51,461 bases of DNA. Origin: Hyphobacterium sp. SN044. GTDB taxonomy: Bacteria > Pseudomonadota > Alphaproteobacteria > Caulobacterales > Maricaulaceae. Positions 37,424 through 45,829 of this stretch are shown piece by piece. Positions within the stretch are counted from its first letter, which is position 1; each line of letters opens with the position of its first letter. A program made the position numbers and the translations under genes. The DNA is taken from assembly GCF_021864465.1 (NCBI RefSeq), contig NZ_JAKKUV010000005.1, positions 94,465 through 145,925 of the forward strand, in the 5' to 3' direction. Below the pieces are notes generated by a model, which had not been told where the DNA came from, did no database searches, and saw only the letters and a list, made by a program, of their open reading frames with translations.

Positions 37424-38065
37424 ATGAACCAGACCGCACGCGGGGAACGCTTCTTCTTTTTCTACAGCCTTGTCTTGTTTGCGATCGTCGTGACGGGATT
37501 TCCGCTGCACGCCATTGTGAATGCGGACCACCTGCCACCGATGCGTCCGCTGCTGCACGTCCATGCGCTTCTCATGGGATTCTGGTTTGCGCTGATTGTC
37601 CTGCAGACGGGGCTGATCGGGCGCGGCCAGTACGCGCTGCACAAGACGCTCGGCGCAACGAGCCTCGTGCTCGTCGCCGCGATGCTGCCGTCCGGGATCT
37701 TTGTCTCCTACGAGAACATGCTGCGGACCGGCTCGCCGCAAATCCTCTACGTGAATACGCTCAACGCGACATTCTTCGCCCTCTACTATCTGATGGCGCT
37801 GAACTGGCGGAATACGCCGGCTTTGCACAAGCGCTTCATGATGCTGGCGAGCCTGTCGCTGATGTTTCCAGCGCTGGCGCGCGTCGGCTACGTGCTGGAC
37901 CTCAATCCGTTTGCCGTCCTTCCGATGTGGCTGGTGCTGCTCTTCGCCCTGCCGGCCTATGACCTGATCCGGGAGCGGAAGATCAAACGGGCCACGGCCG
38001 TGGGCCTGATCCTGACGGTCGTCTATCTCGGCATCGCCATCTCCATCGGGCCGCCGCCCGAGTGA
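37424..38065 (+). CDS. Multi-pass membrane protein, unknown family
   Basis: 213 residues with a GGGGGGAG ribosome site 5 nt before the ATG. Seven hydrophobic segments are visible, including FFFYSLVLFAIVVTGFPL, HALLMGFWFALIVLQTGLI, TSLVLVAAMLPSGIFV, and YVNTLNATFFALYYLMAL. Several His residues sit at helix ends (LLHVHALLMG, ALHKTLG, ALHKRFMML), recalling membrane b-type haem or DUF2306-like proteins, but no firm family was recognised. It lies 21 bp after the last array gene in the same direction and could be its final co-transcribed member. Confidence 0.7.
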   Translation: MNQTARGERFFFFYSLVLFAIVVTGFPLHAIVNADHLPPMRPLLHVHALLMGFWFALIVLQTGLIGRGQYALHKTLGATSLVLVAAMLPSGIFVSYENMLRTGSPQILYVNTLNATFFALYYLMALNWRNTPALHKRFMMLASLSLMFPALARVGYVLDLNPFAVLPMWLVLLFALPAYDLIRERKIKRATAVGLILTVVYLGIAISIGPPPE

Positions 38066-38133
38066 TGCGGAGCATTCCGCTCGAGGAATCGCGGCGCTAG
38101 TCTCGGGCCATACCCTTGGCCGAAGGATCCGGC

Positions 38134-39066
38134 GTGCCGCAATCTGCCCCCCGCCCGCTCATCATCGACTGCGATCCCGGCGTGGACGATTGCATGGCGT
38201 TGTTCTTGGCGTCGGCGTCCCCCGAATTCGATCTGATGGCGGTCTGTACGGTCGCAGGCAATGTCCGGGTCGAGACCTGTACCGCCAATGCGCTCGGCGC
38301 GCTGGCGCTCGCCGGCCGGGGCGATGTGCCTGTCTTTGCCGGATGCCAGAAGCCGCTGTCGGTCGAGCCGGTCTTCGCCGATCACATCCACGGCGAGAGC
38401 GGCCTGGGCCGCGCCATCCTGCCCCCGCCGCAGCGGGGTGCGGAGCCGATCGACGCGGTCAGCTGGCTGATCGAGACGCTGCGTTCGGCGGAAGCACCAA
38501 TCACGCTCGCCATCACAGGCCCGGCGACCAATCTGGCGACGGCCCTGAGCCGGGCGCCGGACATCGCGGCGGGCATCGCCGAAATCGTCATCATGGGCGG
38601 GGCAGATATCGAGGGCGGCAATATCACGCCGCATGCCGAGTTCAATTTCTACGCCGACCCCCACGCTGCGCAGATCGTGCTGGCATGCGGCCGGCCCATC
38701 ACCGTGATCGGGCTCGACACGACGCTGCAATTGCGCTGCACGCCCGCGCGGATGGACCGGCTGAAAGCCATCGGCTCACCGGTCGCGCACGCGGGTTGGG
38801 ACATGATGGAGCACGTCAACGCCATCTATGGCGAGGTCTACGGCGCGGAGGGGGCGGCGCTGCACGACCCCTGCGTGATCCTCTACCTGCTTCACCCGGA
38901 CCTCTTCACAGCCGAACCGGCGCGTATCGCCGCGCTGACGGAAGGCGAGATGCGCGGGCACAGTTCGGTGACGCGGGGCGGTCCGGACGCCAATGCGGTG
39001 TGGACGACCGGGATCGACGCGGAAGCCGGCTTCGACCTTCTGCTGGAGAGGATCGCCCGCCTATGA
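38134..39066 (+). CDS. Nucleoside hydrolase (IUNH family)
   Basis: 310 residues from a GTG with GAAGGA 6-7 nt upstream; a TTG six codons earlier is possible. PLIIDCDPGVDDCMAL contains the calcium-binding D-x-D-x-G-x-D-D signature of nucleoside N-ribohydrolases. VCTVAGNV, MGGADIEGGNITPHAEFNFY and ADPHAAQIVL are further family blocks, and HDPCVILYLL supplies the late catalytic His-Asp. It cleaves nucleosides to base and ribose. The stop overlaps a ribokinase start by ATGA, so the ribose produced would be phosphorylated by the next gene. Confidence 0.93.
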   Translation: MPQSAPRPLIIDCDPGVDDCMALFLASASPEFDLMAVCTVAGNVRVETCTANALGALALAGRGDVPVFAGCQKPLSVEPVFADHIHGESGLGRAILPPPQRGAEPIDAVSWLIETLRSAEAPITLAITGPATNLATALSRAPDIAAGIAEIVIMGGADIEGGNITPHAEFNFYADPHAAQIVLACGRPITVIGLDTTLQLRCTPARMDRLKAIGSPVAHAGWDMMEHVNAIYGEVYGAEGAALHDPCVILYLLHPDLFTAEPARIAALTEGEMRGHSSVTRGGPDANAVWTTGIDAEAGFDLLLERIARL

Positions 39067-39935
39067 GCGCGCCCCGCATCACCGTGGCCGGATCGGTCAA
39101 TCTCGACCTCGTCGCGCGCTGCGACCACCTGCCGGTGGCGGGTGAAACCGTGCTGGGCGGCGTGTTCGCGCAGCATCCGGGCGGCAAGGGTGCGAACCAG
39201 GCCCTCGCCGCACGGCGGCTGGGTGCCGAGGTCGAGATGCTCGCCTGTGTCGGCAGCGATGCGAATGCGGAAGCGGCGCTGTCGCTCTTGCAGGCGGACG
39301 GGGTCGGTCTGGCAGGCTGTCATTCCCTGACCGGTGCAGCAACCGGCGTCGCTTTGATCGCGGTCAGCGATGGCGGAGAGAACCAGATCGTCGTCGCGCC
39401 GGGGGCGAATGCGGCCTTCACCCCGGAGCTGTTGCCGGACATCATCGTCGGCGCGCTGATCGCGCAGCTGGAAGTCCCGATCGACACGGTGTGCGAAGCG
39501 GCGTCGCGATGCACCGGCTTCGTTGCCCTCAACCTCGCACCGGCCGCGGAGGTGCCGGGCGAATTGCTGCAGCGGGCGGATCTGATCGTCGTCAATGAAG
39601 GGGAAGCCGCCTTCTACGGCTTCGACCGGTTGAAAGCGTCGGGCGGTCTGCTGGCCGTCACGCTCGGGGCGGCCGGTGCGGTGCTCTGTCGCGATGGCGA
39701 CGAGGTAGCACATGCGGCTCCGCCCAGGGTGAAGGTCGTGGACACCACCGGGGCGGGCGACACCTTCGTCGCCGCGCTGACCGTCGCCTTGCTCGAGGGG
39801 CGGACAGACGCTGACGCCCTGACCTTCGCCTGCGCGGCCAGTGCCTTGTCGGTGACACGCGAGGGCGCGCAGCCCAGCCTGCCGCGGCGCAAGGATGTTG
39901 ACGCCCTGATCGCGGCAGGAAACACAGGCGCATGA
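39063..39935 (+). CDS. rbsK: Ribokinase
   Basis: 290 residues of the PfkB/ribokinase fold. GSVNLDLVARCDHLPVAGET and HPGGKGANQALAARRLG form the sugar-binding N-terminal signature. NEGEAAFYG is the NxxE phosphate/Mg site, and VVDTTGAGDTFVAALTVAL carries the anion hole and catalytic Asp (DTTGAGD). It makes ribose 5-phosphate from ribose and ATP. Coupled by ATGA to the nucleoside hydrolase upstream and the oxygenase downstream. No ribose ABC importer is nearby, so the ribose source is probably nucleosides. Confidence 0.92.
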   Translation: MSAPRITVAGSVNLDLVARCDHLPVAGETVLGGVFAQHPGGKGANQALAARRLGAEVEMLACVGSDANAEAALSLLQADGVGLAGCHSLTGAATGVALIAVSDGGENQIVVAPGANAAFTPELLPDIIVGALIAQLEVPIDTVCEAASRCTGFVALNLAPAAEVPGELLQRADLIVVNEGEAAFYGFDRLKASGGLLAVTLGAAGAVLCRDGDEVAHAAPPRVKVVDTTGAGDTFVAALTVALLEGRTDADALTFACAASALSVTREGAQPSLPRRKDVDALIAAGNTGA

Positions 39936-40855
39936 CCAACGCGATCGCACATCTCGACCTCAAGGATTTCACGAGCGGCGACACAGCCCGCCGGGCGGGC
40001 TTCGTCCGTCAGCTCATGGACGGGCTCAAACGCCACGGCTTCATCACGCTGGAAGGTCACGGAGTCGACACGGATCTGCTCGAGGCCAGCTATCGCAAAT
40101 CGGCGGACTTTTTCGCACTGCCGGACGCCGAGAAGCGGCGCCATGCCGGCGCGCTGCGCGGCTACACGCCCTTCGGTGTGGAACACGCCAAGGACCAGGA
40201 CGTGCCGGACCTGAAGGAGTTCTGGCAAATCGGGCATGAAGCGCGTCCGGGCGAGACGGTCGAGCATCCCAATGTCTGGCCGGAAGCTCCGGACGGGTTC
40301 CGCGACACGTTCGAGACCCTGTTCGACCGGCTGTTCGACACAGGCCGCGAACTCCTGAAAGCGATCGCGATCGGGATCGACCTGCCGGAAGACTGGTTCG
40401 AGGACCGGGTGAAGGGCGGTACGTCGCTCTTGCGCCTGTTGCACTACCCGCCCATCCCGGCGGGGGCCGATCCGCGCTCGATCCGCGCCGCCGCGCATGA
40501 GGACATCAATCTGATCACGCTGCTGGTCGCGGCGGAGGGGTCGGGTCTGGAATTGCTCGACCGGGACGGGCAGTGGAAGCCGGTCGAGAATGAACGCGGC
40601 CATCTGGTGGTCGATACCGGGGACATGATGGCGCGGCTGACCGGCGGGGTGATCCCGGCGACGACGCACCGCGTGGTCAATCCCTCGGGACCGAATGTCA
40701 GCCGCTATTCGATGCCCTTCTTCCTGCAGCCGAAGTCCGACGTGGTGCTGGAATGCGTTCCGTCCTGCCTCGAAGCCGGCCGGCCCGAAGCGCCGGTCAC
40801 GGCGGGCGAATTCCTCAACGAACGTCTGAGAGCAATCGGCCTGCCGGCGAGCTAG
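39932..40855 (+). CDS. Isopenicillin N synthase-like Fe(II)/2-oxoglutarate oxygenase
   Basis: 307 residues. The N-terminal DIOX_N region includes GFITLEGHGVDTDLLEASY. The jelly-roll core has LLRLLHYPPIP, and the iron facial triad is H189-x-D191 (AAHEDINLITLL) with a later His in PATTHRVVNPSG, followed by the 2-oxoglutarate Arg/Ser pattern (RYSMPFFLQP). Members of this family oxidise diverse small molecules. Fused in an operon with nucleoside hydrolase and ribokinase, it might oxidise a base or nucleoside derivative (inference), like known pyrimidine or xanthine oxygenases. Its stop overlaps the convergent DUF2254 gene by 4 bp. Confidence 0.9.
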   Translation: MTNAIAHLDLKDFTSGDTARRAGFVRQLMDGLKRHGFITLEGHGVDTDLLEASYRKSADFFALPDAEKRRHAGALRGYTPFGVEHAKDQDVPDLKEFWQIGHEARPGETVEHPNVWPEAPDGFRDTFETLFDRLFDTGRELLKAIAIGIDLPEDWFEDRVKGGTSLLRLLHYPPIPAGADPRSIRAAAHEDINLITLLVAAEGSGLELLDRDGQWKPVENERGHLVVDTGDMMARLTGGVIPATTHRVVNPSGPNVSRYSMPFFLQPKSDVVLECVPSCLEAGRPEAPVTAGEFLNERLRAIGLPAS

Positions 40856-42078
40856 GTGGCCGCGGCGGACTTCACCGCGTCATATTCCCATCCCTCGCCG
40901 AGCCGGCCCGTGGCATAGCCCAGGGCGCGCTCGCGCAAGCGAGCGACACCGACGCCATACCGGTCTGTGTCGGTGCGTTCGAGCATCGCAAGCACGATTT
41001 GCAGGCGGGACGCGACCTCGACATGACCCGCGCCATCTCGTGCAATCGCGAGAAAGGCGTCTTCCAGCGCCTCGCCGATATCGAGCGGTTCGGCGGTCAG
41101 CCCGTCCGCCGGGTCGGCCGGATCGCACTCAGCGCGCAGACATGTCCATTTCTCGAACAAGCGTGCCTGTGCCGCGAGAACGGAAATGGCGGTGCCAGGG
41201 TCGTTGACGGCGGGCGAGAGTGCGCGCGACGCGATCTCCGACAGGGCCACCAGTCCGAAACGCGGGTCCTCGGCGAAAGTCCGCTCCGTCGACACGACGA
41301 AGGCCTCCCGGATGCAGTCCGCGACTTCCTCCGTCAGACCGGTTGCGCAGGCCAGCGGCCGGCCCGCCCCGACGAAATGTCCCGGCCGGGCCAGAATGTG
41401 GATCCTGATGTCGTGCTTCGCGATCAGCCCTGCGAGACGATGAGAGTCCACCGACTGGACATAGCCGGTACATCCAGCCTCGACGGTTTCCGCATTCGCC
41501 GGCGGATCCGCGGCGTTACGCCCCCCAAGGCCGGGATTGCGGACATCGCTGCGGATCGCCTCGCAGGCCGCGCGTTCGATCGCAAGGATGGCTTCTTCCA
41601 CGCCGCCAAACCCCGACAGGCGCTGGATCCAGCGGATCAGCGCGTAGATCACGACCCCGACGAGGATGAGGGTCAGCGCGAACAGGACGGGCAGATCGGC
41701 CTCGGAATAGAGCCCCGACGACAGGCCGATCAGGGCGAGCAGGCTGAAGAGGAAGGCGCCGATGAAGGTCGAGACCGCAGTCTGGGCGGTCCGGTCCTCC
41801 GTCATCAGGGGCCGGGCGCGCGGCGTTGCCGCCTGGGCGGCGGCCTGAAAGGCGGAAAACATCGTGGCCAGTGCGAAGATCGCGACCGCCAGAAGGCTGG
41901 AAGCGAGGATTTCGAGGGTCTGCTCGACTGCCCCGTCATTGATCCACCCCACCCAGTCGTCCGGAATGAAGAGGGCGACGATGGGAGTGAGGCCGATCGT
42001 GAAGACCGACGCCAGCGCATAGAGCGCGGGCCGGAACCAGATCGACCGGACCACTTGCTTCAGAAGGAATAAATTCAT
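40852..42078 (-). CDS. DUF2254 membrane protein
   Basis: 408 residues from the ATG at 42078; twenty upstream in-frame codons are arginine-rich and not family-like. Four membrane segments occupy residues 1-165 (RSIWFRPALYALASVFTIG, ILASSLLAVAIFALATMFSA, STFIGAFLFSLLALIGL, PVLFALTLILVGVVIYALI). The soluble C-terminal part contains GYVQSVDSHRLAGL, VGAGRPLACATGL and LVALSEIASRALSPAVNDPG, all typical of DUF2254. The family's function is unknown. The N-terminal SIWFRP after a short basic start is its usual opening. Confidence 0.87.
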   Translation of the reverse strand: MNLFLLKQVVRSIWFRPALYALASVFTIGLTPIVALFIPDDWVGWINDGAVEQTLEILASSLLAVAIFALATMFSAFQAAAQAATPRARPLMTEDRTAQTAVSTFIGAFLFSLLALIGLSSGLYSEADLPVLFALTLILVGVVIYALIRWIQRLSGFGGVEEAILAIERAACEAIRSDVRNPGLGGRNAADPPANAETVEAGCTGYVQSVDSHRLAGLIAKHDIRIHILARPGHFVGAGRPLACATGLTEEVADCIREAFVVSTERTFAEDPRFGLVALSEIASRALSPAVNDPGTAISVLAAQARLFEKWTCLRAECDPADPADGLTAEPLDIGEALEDAFLAIARDGAGHVEVASRLQIVLAMLERTDTDRYGVGVARLRERALGYATGRLGEGWEYDAVKSAAAT

Positions 42079-42198
42079 CGAACCCCGTCCTCGCCGCAAA
42101 CGCGTTCGAATCGCGCCTGCGGGGTGTGAACGGCTCAACGGCGATCTCGTTCCGCCTGGCTTGCCGTGCTAGGCGGTAACCGCAGGGGAGGGACAGGC

Positions 42199-43083
42199 GT
42201 GAGCAAACCGTCCGAGTCGCGCGTGCTGTCGCTGCCGGTGACAATCGGCCTGGCGGCGCTGGCCATTGCGGCCTTCGCCGGCAATTCCCTGCTGACGCGC
42301 GCGGCCCTGTCCGGCGAGCTGATCGGACCGGGCGCGTTCGGCACGATCCGGCTGGCCAGCGGCGCCGCCGCGCTGATGGCTTTCGGGCTTCTGTCCCGCC
42401 GGGATATCCGGCCCCGGCATGGCGACTTGCCCGGGGCGGCCGCGCTGGCGGTCTATACCGGCTTCTTTTCCTTCGCCTATGTCGCGCTCGATGCGGCGAG
42501 CGGCGCGCTGATCCTGTTCGCCGCCGTCGGTGCGACCGTCACAATCGCTTCGCTACGCCATGGCGTGCGCCCGGTGGAAATTGGCGGCCTGTTGCTCGCC
42601 TTCGGGGGTCTGGTCTGGCTGCTCCTGCCCGGGGCGGAAGCGGCACCGCTCGGGGCCGCAGCACTCATGGTCGTCGCGGGCATCGCCTGGGGGGTCTACA
42701 CGCTGCTCGGACGGTCCGGCGGCGAGCCGGTCGGGCGGACAGCGCGCAATTTCTGGCTCGCCTGGCCCTTCCTGCTGCCGGCGATGATGCTTGCCGGCTT
42801 CGACGACGTGACGCGGGACGGCATCGTGATTGCCATCATCTGCGGCGTGATCACGTCGGCGGCGGGCTATTCGGTCTGGTATCTGTGCCTGCCGCGCCTG
42901 CCGGTGGTCGCATCGGGCAGCGTTCAACTGGCGACACCTGCGGCTGCGGCGCTCGGCGGGAGCCTGCTGCTCGGCGAACCGGCGGGATGGCGGCTGGCCG
43001 GGGCCAGCGCGCTCATCCTTGCCGGGATTGCCCTGACGCTGCTGAAACGGCGTCAGGCCGGTTCGATCACACCAAAGGCGTAG
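42199..43083 (+). CDS. EamA/DMT-family transporter
   Basis: 294 residues from a GTG with GGGAGGGA 6 nt upstream. Ten membrane segments lie in two halves; the first is LAALAIAAFAGNSLLTRAAL and the second half ends ALILAGIALTLLKRRQAG. AGFFSFAYVALDAASGALIL-type sequence in the fourth helix places it in the EamA family. It probably exports a small metabolite. It is not close to the EamA gene at 16466. Its last 31 bp overlap the end of the convergent JmjC-domain gene. Confidence 0.9.
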   Translation: MSKPSESRVLSLPVTIGLAALAIAAFAGNSLLTRAALSGELIGPGAFGTIRLASGAAALMAFGLLSRRDIRPRHGDLPGAAALAVYTGFFSFAYVALDAASGALILFAAVGATVTIASLRHGVRPVEIGGLLLAFGGLVWLLLPGAEAAPLGAAALMVVAGIAWGVYTLLGRSGGEPVGRTARNFWLAWPFLLPAMMLAGFDDVTRDGIVIAIICGVITSAAGYSVWYLCLPRLPVVASGSVQLATPAAAALGGSLLLGEPAGWRLAGASALILAGIALTLLKRRQAGSITPKA

Positions 43084-44243
43084 AGCTTGTTCAGCGTCTC
43101 CTGCGCTTCGCCGCCTTCGAGCATGGAGAAGCTTTCAAGCGAGATCACCTTGCCGTCCAGCATGTCCTGGATAGCGGGTTCGGCCGCCAGCTTGAACGTC
43201 AGTTCGCCGCCCGCCGTGATCAGGACGAGGGCTTCCTTCTCCGCATTTTCAGCGAGACGCCACGGCGCGAGCGCACGGAGCCGGAATTTCGCACCAGGCT
43301 GCATCGGGGCGGCCCGGCCGACGATTGCGCCGGCCGAATCGGGCTGACGCGAACGGATGAAGGTGTCGGTGAACAGATCCATCGCGCTGTCGAGTTCGAG
43401 CTCCTTGCCGAGCACGGCGACGAGGTCCTTGAAATGCGCGGTGGCCTTCGTGCGGTCAAAATCGTCGCGTGCGAAGCCCGGCGGCAGCGAGCGGCGGAAG
43501 CCGGGATGGTCGAGCGCAACCTCGGAAACCGCCTCGAGCATGAGGTCGGCCCAGGTCTTCACGATCAGACCGCAGGTGATGTGCAGCGAGTCGCCCTCGC
43601 CCGCCGTCGATGCATCATGCACTAGCCCCCGCGGGACATAGGCGCATTCGCCGGCCTTCAGCACGAAGCTCTCGACCGGATCGCCGATCTCGTGCGCGCC
43701 GGACTGGAAGCCCTCGCCGCGATACGGATTCTCGATCGGCGTGTTGTAGAGACGCCAATGCTTCTCGCCTTCGACCTGCAGCACGAAGACGTCGTGATCG
43801 TCGTAATGTGTGCGGAAGCCCTGCGAGTTCGGCGGCGTCAGATAGATGTTGGTCTGGACGTGACAGGACAGCACCGATTCCAGCGCGCGGCAGAAATCCT
43901 TCAGCTTCGCGTCCATCTGGTGCAATTGCGGCAGGATCAGCGTGGCGCCATCGCGATAAAGATCGGAGATCGCACCACGGTCCGCGCCGCCGCCGGGGAA
44001 CAGGAATTGGTCGCGGTGAACCGGGGGTTCGGCGCGCGCCATGTCGACCTGTGCCCCGTCGAGATCGATCGAGGCGAGCATCTCATCGATCCGGGCGATC
44101 GAGAGCAGATCCTTGTAGCGGTTCGGTTCGTCCCGACGAACGATCAGGGCTTTCGCCTCGTGATAGTTGGCGAAGAAATCGTCCCGGTCCGTCGGTCCGA
44201 TCACATAGTCCAGCGGGTTCGCCCGCCAGGGCGCATTCTTCAT
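43053..44243 (-). CDS. JmjC/cupin-domain oxygenase, ribosomal-oxygenase (ROXA/YcfD)-like
   Basis: 396 residues, close to the length of RoxA/YcfD proteins. The JmjC core lies at about 90-225. THYDDHDVFVLQVEGEKHWR gives the iron ligands H146 and D148, and VPRGLVHDASTAGEGDSLH supplies the third ligand (H209) plus a later His. The GEKHWRLY motif is typical of ROXA/MINA53/NO66 enzymes, which hydroxylate ribosomal-protein residues. The C-terminal part (about 230-396) would be the dimerisation and winged-helix region. The first 30 in-frame codons upstream of the ATG lack family features. The exact substrate is unknown. Confidence 0.83.
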   Translation of the reverse strand: MKNAPWRANPLDYVIGPTDRDDFFANYHEAKALIVRRDEPNRYKDLLSIARIDEMLASIDLDGAQVDMARAEPPVHRDQFLFPGGGADRGAISDLYRDGATLILPQLHQMDAKLKDFCRALESVLSCHVQTNIYLTPPNSQGFRTHYDDHDVFVLQVEGEKHWRLYNTPIENPYRGEGFQSGAHEIGDPVESFVLKAGECAYVPRGLVHDASTAGEGDSLHITCGLIVKTWADLMLEAVSEVALDHPGFRRSLPPGFARDDFDRTKATAHFKDLVAVLGKELELDSAMDLFTDTFIRSRQPDSAGAIVGRAAPMQPGAKFRLRALAPWRLAENAEKEALVLITAGGELTFKLAAEPAIQDMLDGKVISLESFSMLEGGEAQETLNKLYAFGVIEPA

Positions 44244-44348
44244 GGTCGTCCGTCTCCCCCGAAAACCATACAGATTGTAAGGATAATCGTCGTTTGATAT
44301 GTTGTCAGGCGGCGATTCAGCATCGTGAATCACCCCGGTCTCAAGCTA

Positions 44349-44387
44349 GTCCGCCGCGCGAGCCCGGCAAAGGCCAACGCGGCGGAC
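44349..44387 (-). terminator. Hairpin downstream of the third TDSD-repeat gene
   Basis: A perfect 10-bp inverted repeat GTCCGCCGCG / CGCGGCGGAC with a 19-nt loop lies 20 bp after the stop of the 44407-44946 gene (minus direction). The following minus-strand DNA is not T-rich, so it is a weak or factor-dependent terminator at best. Confidence 0.5.
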
Positions 44388-44406
44388 ATTTCCCGATGTC
44401 ATGCGG

Positions 44407-44946
44407 TCAGCAGCGACGGCCACGCCCGACCGGGTCGGCATAGGTGCCGGTGTCGCTGTCGGTATAGCTGCGGCGGCCGCCACGTCCGTTCCCGACTGGA
44501 TCGGCATAGGTGCCGGTGTCGCTGTCTGTAATGCCGGAATTGCCACCGCGGCCACGTCCGCCGCGTCCGTTGCCGACGGGGTCGGCATAGGCACCGGTAT
44601 CTCTATCGGTGATGCCGGAATTGCCGCCGCGTCCGCGCGTTCCGCGGCCGTTGCCGACCGGATCGGCATAGGCACCCGTATCATTGTCGGTGATCCCGGA
44701 ACTGCCGCCGCCACGCCCGCCGCCAACAGGATCGTAGGGATCGCTGTCGGTCACGCCCGAGCGGTATCCGCTGCCCCGGCCGTATCCCGCAGCATCGGCA
44801 TAGGCCCCGGCGTCCGAATCGGTGATGCCGGTGTAGTAGCCCGTTGTCGCGCAACCGCTGACGGCACCCGCCGCTCCGGTTGCGATTGCCACGCCGCCGG
44901 CACGGGTCAGGAATGAACGGCGGCTAAGCTTGCCCTTCTTGGCCAT
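44407..44946 (-). CDS. Tat-exported TDSD-repeat protein, copy 3 (possible lipoprotein)
   Basis: 179 residues. The N-terminus MAKKGKLSRRSFLTRAGGVA has a twin-arginine motif (SRRSFLT) and a hydrophobic stretch ending VSGC, which could be a lipobox. The rest is six units with TD-(S/N/R)-D, then a short acidic or Tyr-Ala stretch, then D-P-V-G-N-G-R-G; three central units (GITDSDTGAYADPVGNGRGG) are nearly identical. D-x-D-x-D-like spacing recalls calcium-binding repeats, but the family is not recognised. The protein ends GRGRRC. The gene lies after its own terminator-bounded promoter region and is separate from copy 2. Confidence 0.82.
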   Translation of the reverse strand: MAKKGKLSRRSFLTRAGGVAIATGAAGAVSGCATTGYYTGITDSDAGAYADAAGYGRGSGYRSGVTDSDPYDPVGGGRGGGSSGITDNDTGAYADPVGNGRGTRGRGGNSGITDRDTGAYADPVGNGRGGRGRGGNSGITDSDTGTYADPVGNGRGGRRSYTDSDTGTYADPVGRGRRC

Positions 44947-44980
44947 GATTGGCCTCCTTGTCGCTGCGAACCACAGGAAA

Positions 44981-45005
44981 ACGGCGCCCCGCAGTGAGGC
45001 GCCGT
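44981..45005 (-). terminator. Terminator between TDSD-repeat genes 2 and 3
   Basis: ACGGCGCC (44981-44988) pairs perfectly with GGCGCCGT (44998-45005) over a 9-nt loop. On the minus strand it is followed by TTTTCCTGTGG, and it lies 10 bp after the stop of the 45016-45525 gene, so it should end that transcript. The plus-strand side is also T-rich (CTTCGTTTCTTT). Confidence 0.8.
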
Positions 45006-45015
45006 CTTCGTTTCT

Positions 45016-45525
45016 TTAGTGGTCGGTTCCGCGGCCATAACCCGCGGCGTCGGCATTGCGGCCGGAGTCGCCATCGGTGAGGCCGGTATAGCCCCGGCGC
45101 GGCCCGCGGCCATTGCCGCCAGGATCGCCCCAGCTGCCGGAATCGGAGTCCGTGTAGCCGGTGCGGCGGCTGCCGCCACGACCGTTGCCGACCGGATCCG
45201 ACGGATCGCTGTCGGTGATGCCGGATGTACGTCCACCACGGCCATTGCCGACCGGATCGCTCGGGTCGCTGTCGGTCACACCCGAGCGGCGGGTGCCGCG
45301 GCCATAACCCGCGCGGTCAGCACCGCCACCGGAGTCGGAATCGGTCACACCGGTGCGGCCATAGCCGACGCGGTCGGCATTGCGGCCGGTATCGCTGTCG
45401 GTACGCCCGGTATAATTCTGTGCGCTGGCTGCGCCCGTGATCGTCGCCGCCGCACCTGTCGCGACAGCCGTTCCGGCCACCCGGGTGAGGAATGAGCGGC
45501 GGCTGATCTTGCCCTTTTTCGCCAT
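45016..45525 (-). CDS. Tat-exported TDSD-repeat protein, copy 2
   Basis: 169 residues. MAKKGKISRRSFLTRVAGTA carries the Tat motif; the hydrophobic stretch ends GAASAQ, a normal signal-peptidase site, so this copy is probably soluble in the periplasm or outside. Six TDSD/TDGD units follow, with variable middle parts (TGRNADR, PSDPVGNGRGG, SGSWGDPGGNGRG). It is rich in Gly, Arg, Asp and Ser and should be disordered without a ligand. It shares more than the first 15 residues with copies 1 and 3, showing tandem duplication. Confidence 0.83.
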   Translation of the reverse strand: MAKKGKISRRSFLTRVAGTAVATGAAATITGAASAQNYTGRTDSDTGRNADRVGYGRTGVTDSDSGGGADRAGYGRGTRRSGVTDSDPSDPVGNGRGGRTSGITDSDPSDPVGNGRGGSRRTGYTDSDSGSWGDPGGNGRGPRRGYTGLTDGDSGRNADAAGYGRGTDH

Positions 45526-45829
45526 GACTGAACTGTCCCTGTCTGATGAACCGGCACATGACCGGCTCCCCCGCGACTTCAGCGTAGGTCGGGCGCGCCG
45601 GTCCGGTCAATTCGGGACCGCCATTTTCCGTGATTTTTCGGTGATTTACCGCGAACGGTTCGCAACAACGTGCGCGAATGATTGTCGTTCTTATTAATTC
45701 CGCGGAAATTGCCACTCAGAGCGGAATGAGCGGGCGGTTTCGCGCCCGGAGCTCGGCATGCATCCGGAAACGAAAACGGGAGGCGGCCATGGGCCACCTC
45801 CCGTCAAACCGTCTGGACCGTTGTCCGGT
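45526..45829. other. Intergenic region between TDSD-repeat genes 1 and 2
   Basis: Apart from the terminator at 45778-45802, no gene is supported in these 304 bp. The middle (45620-45710) is AT-richer than its surroundings (for example TTATTAATTCCGCGG) and should hold the promoter of the 45016-45525 gene on the minus strand. No clear -35/-10 pair was identified. Confidence 0.5.
45778..45802 (-). terminator. Terminator after TDSD-repeat gene 1
   Basis: GGGAGGCGGCC and GGCCACCTCCC form an 11-bp stem with one mismatch and a 3-nt loop. On the minus strand it is followed by GTTTTCGTTTCC. It lies 27 bp after the stop of the 45830-46168 gene. Confidence 0.75.

Noticed and set aside
44401-45495. Alanine/glycine/isoleucine-rich plus-strand frames opposite the TDSD-repeat genes (44401-44916 and 45019-45495)
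   Set aside because: They are periodic only because the opposite strand is. The minus-strand frames have Tat signals, ribosome sites and terminators, so those are the genes.
44407-45525. CRISPR-like array suggested by the regular short repeats
   Set aside because: Repeat units vary in length, are translated in one frame with conserved residues, and have no unique spacers or cas genes.
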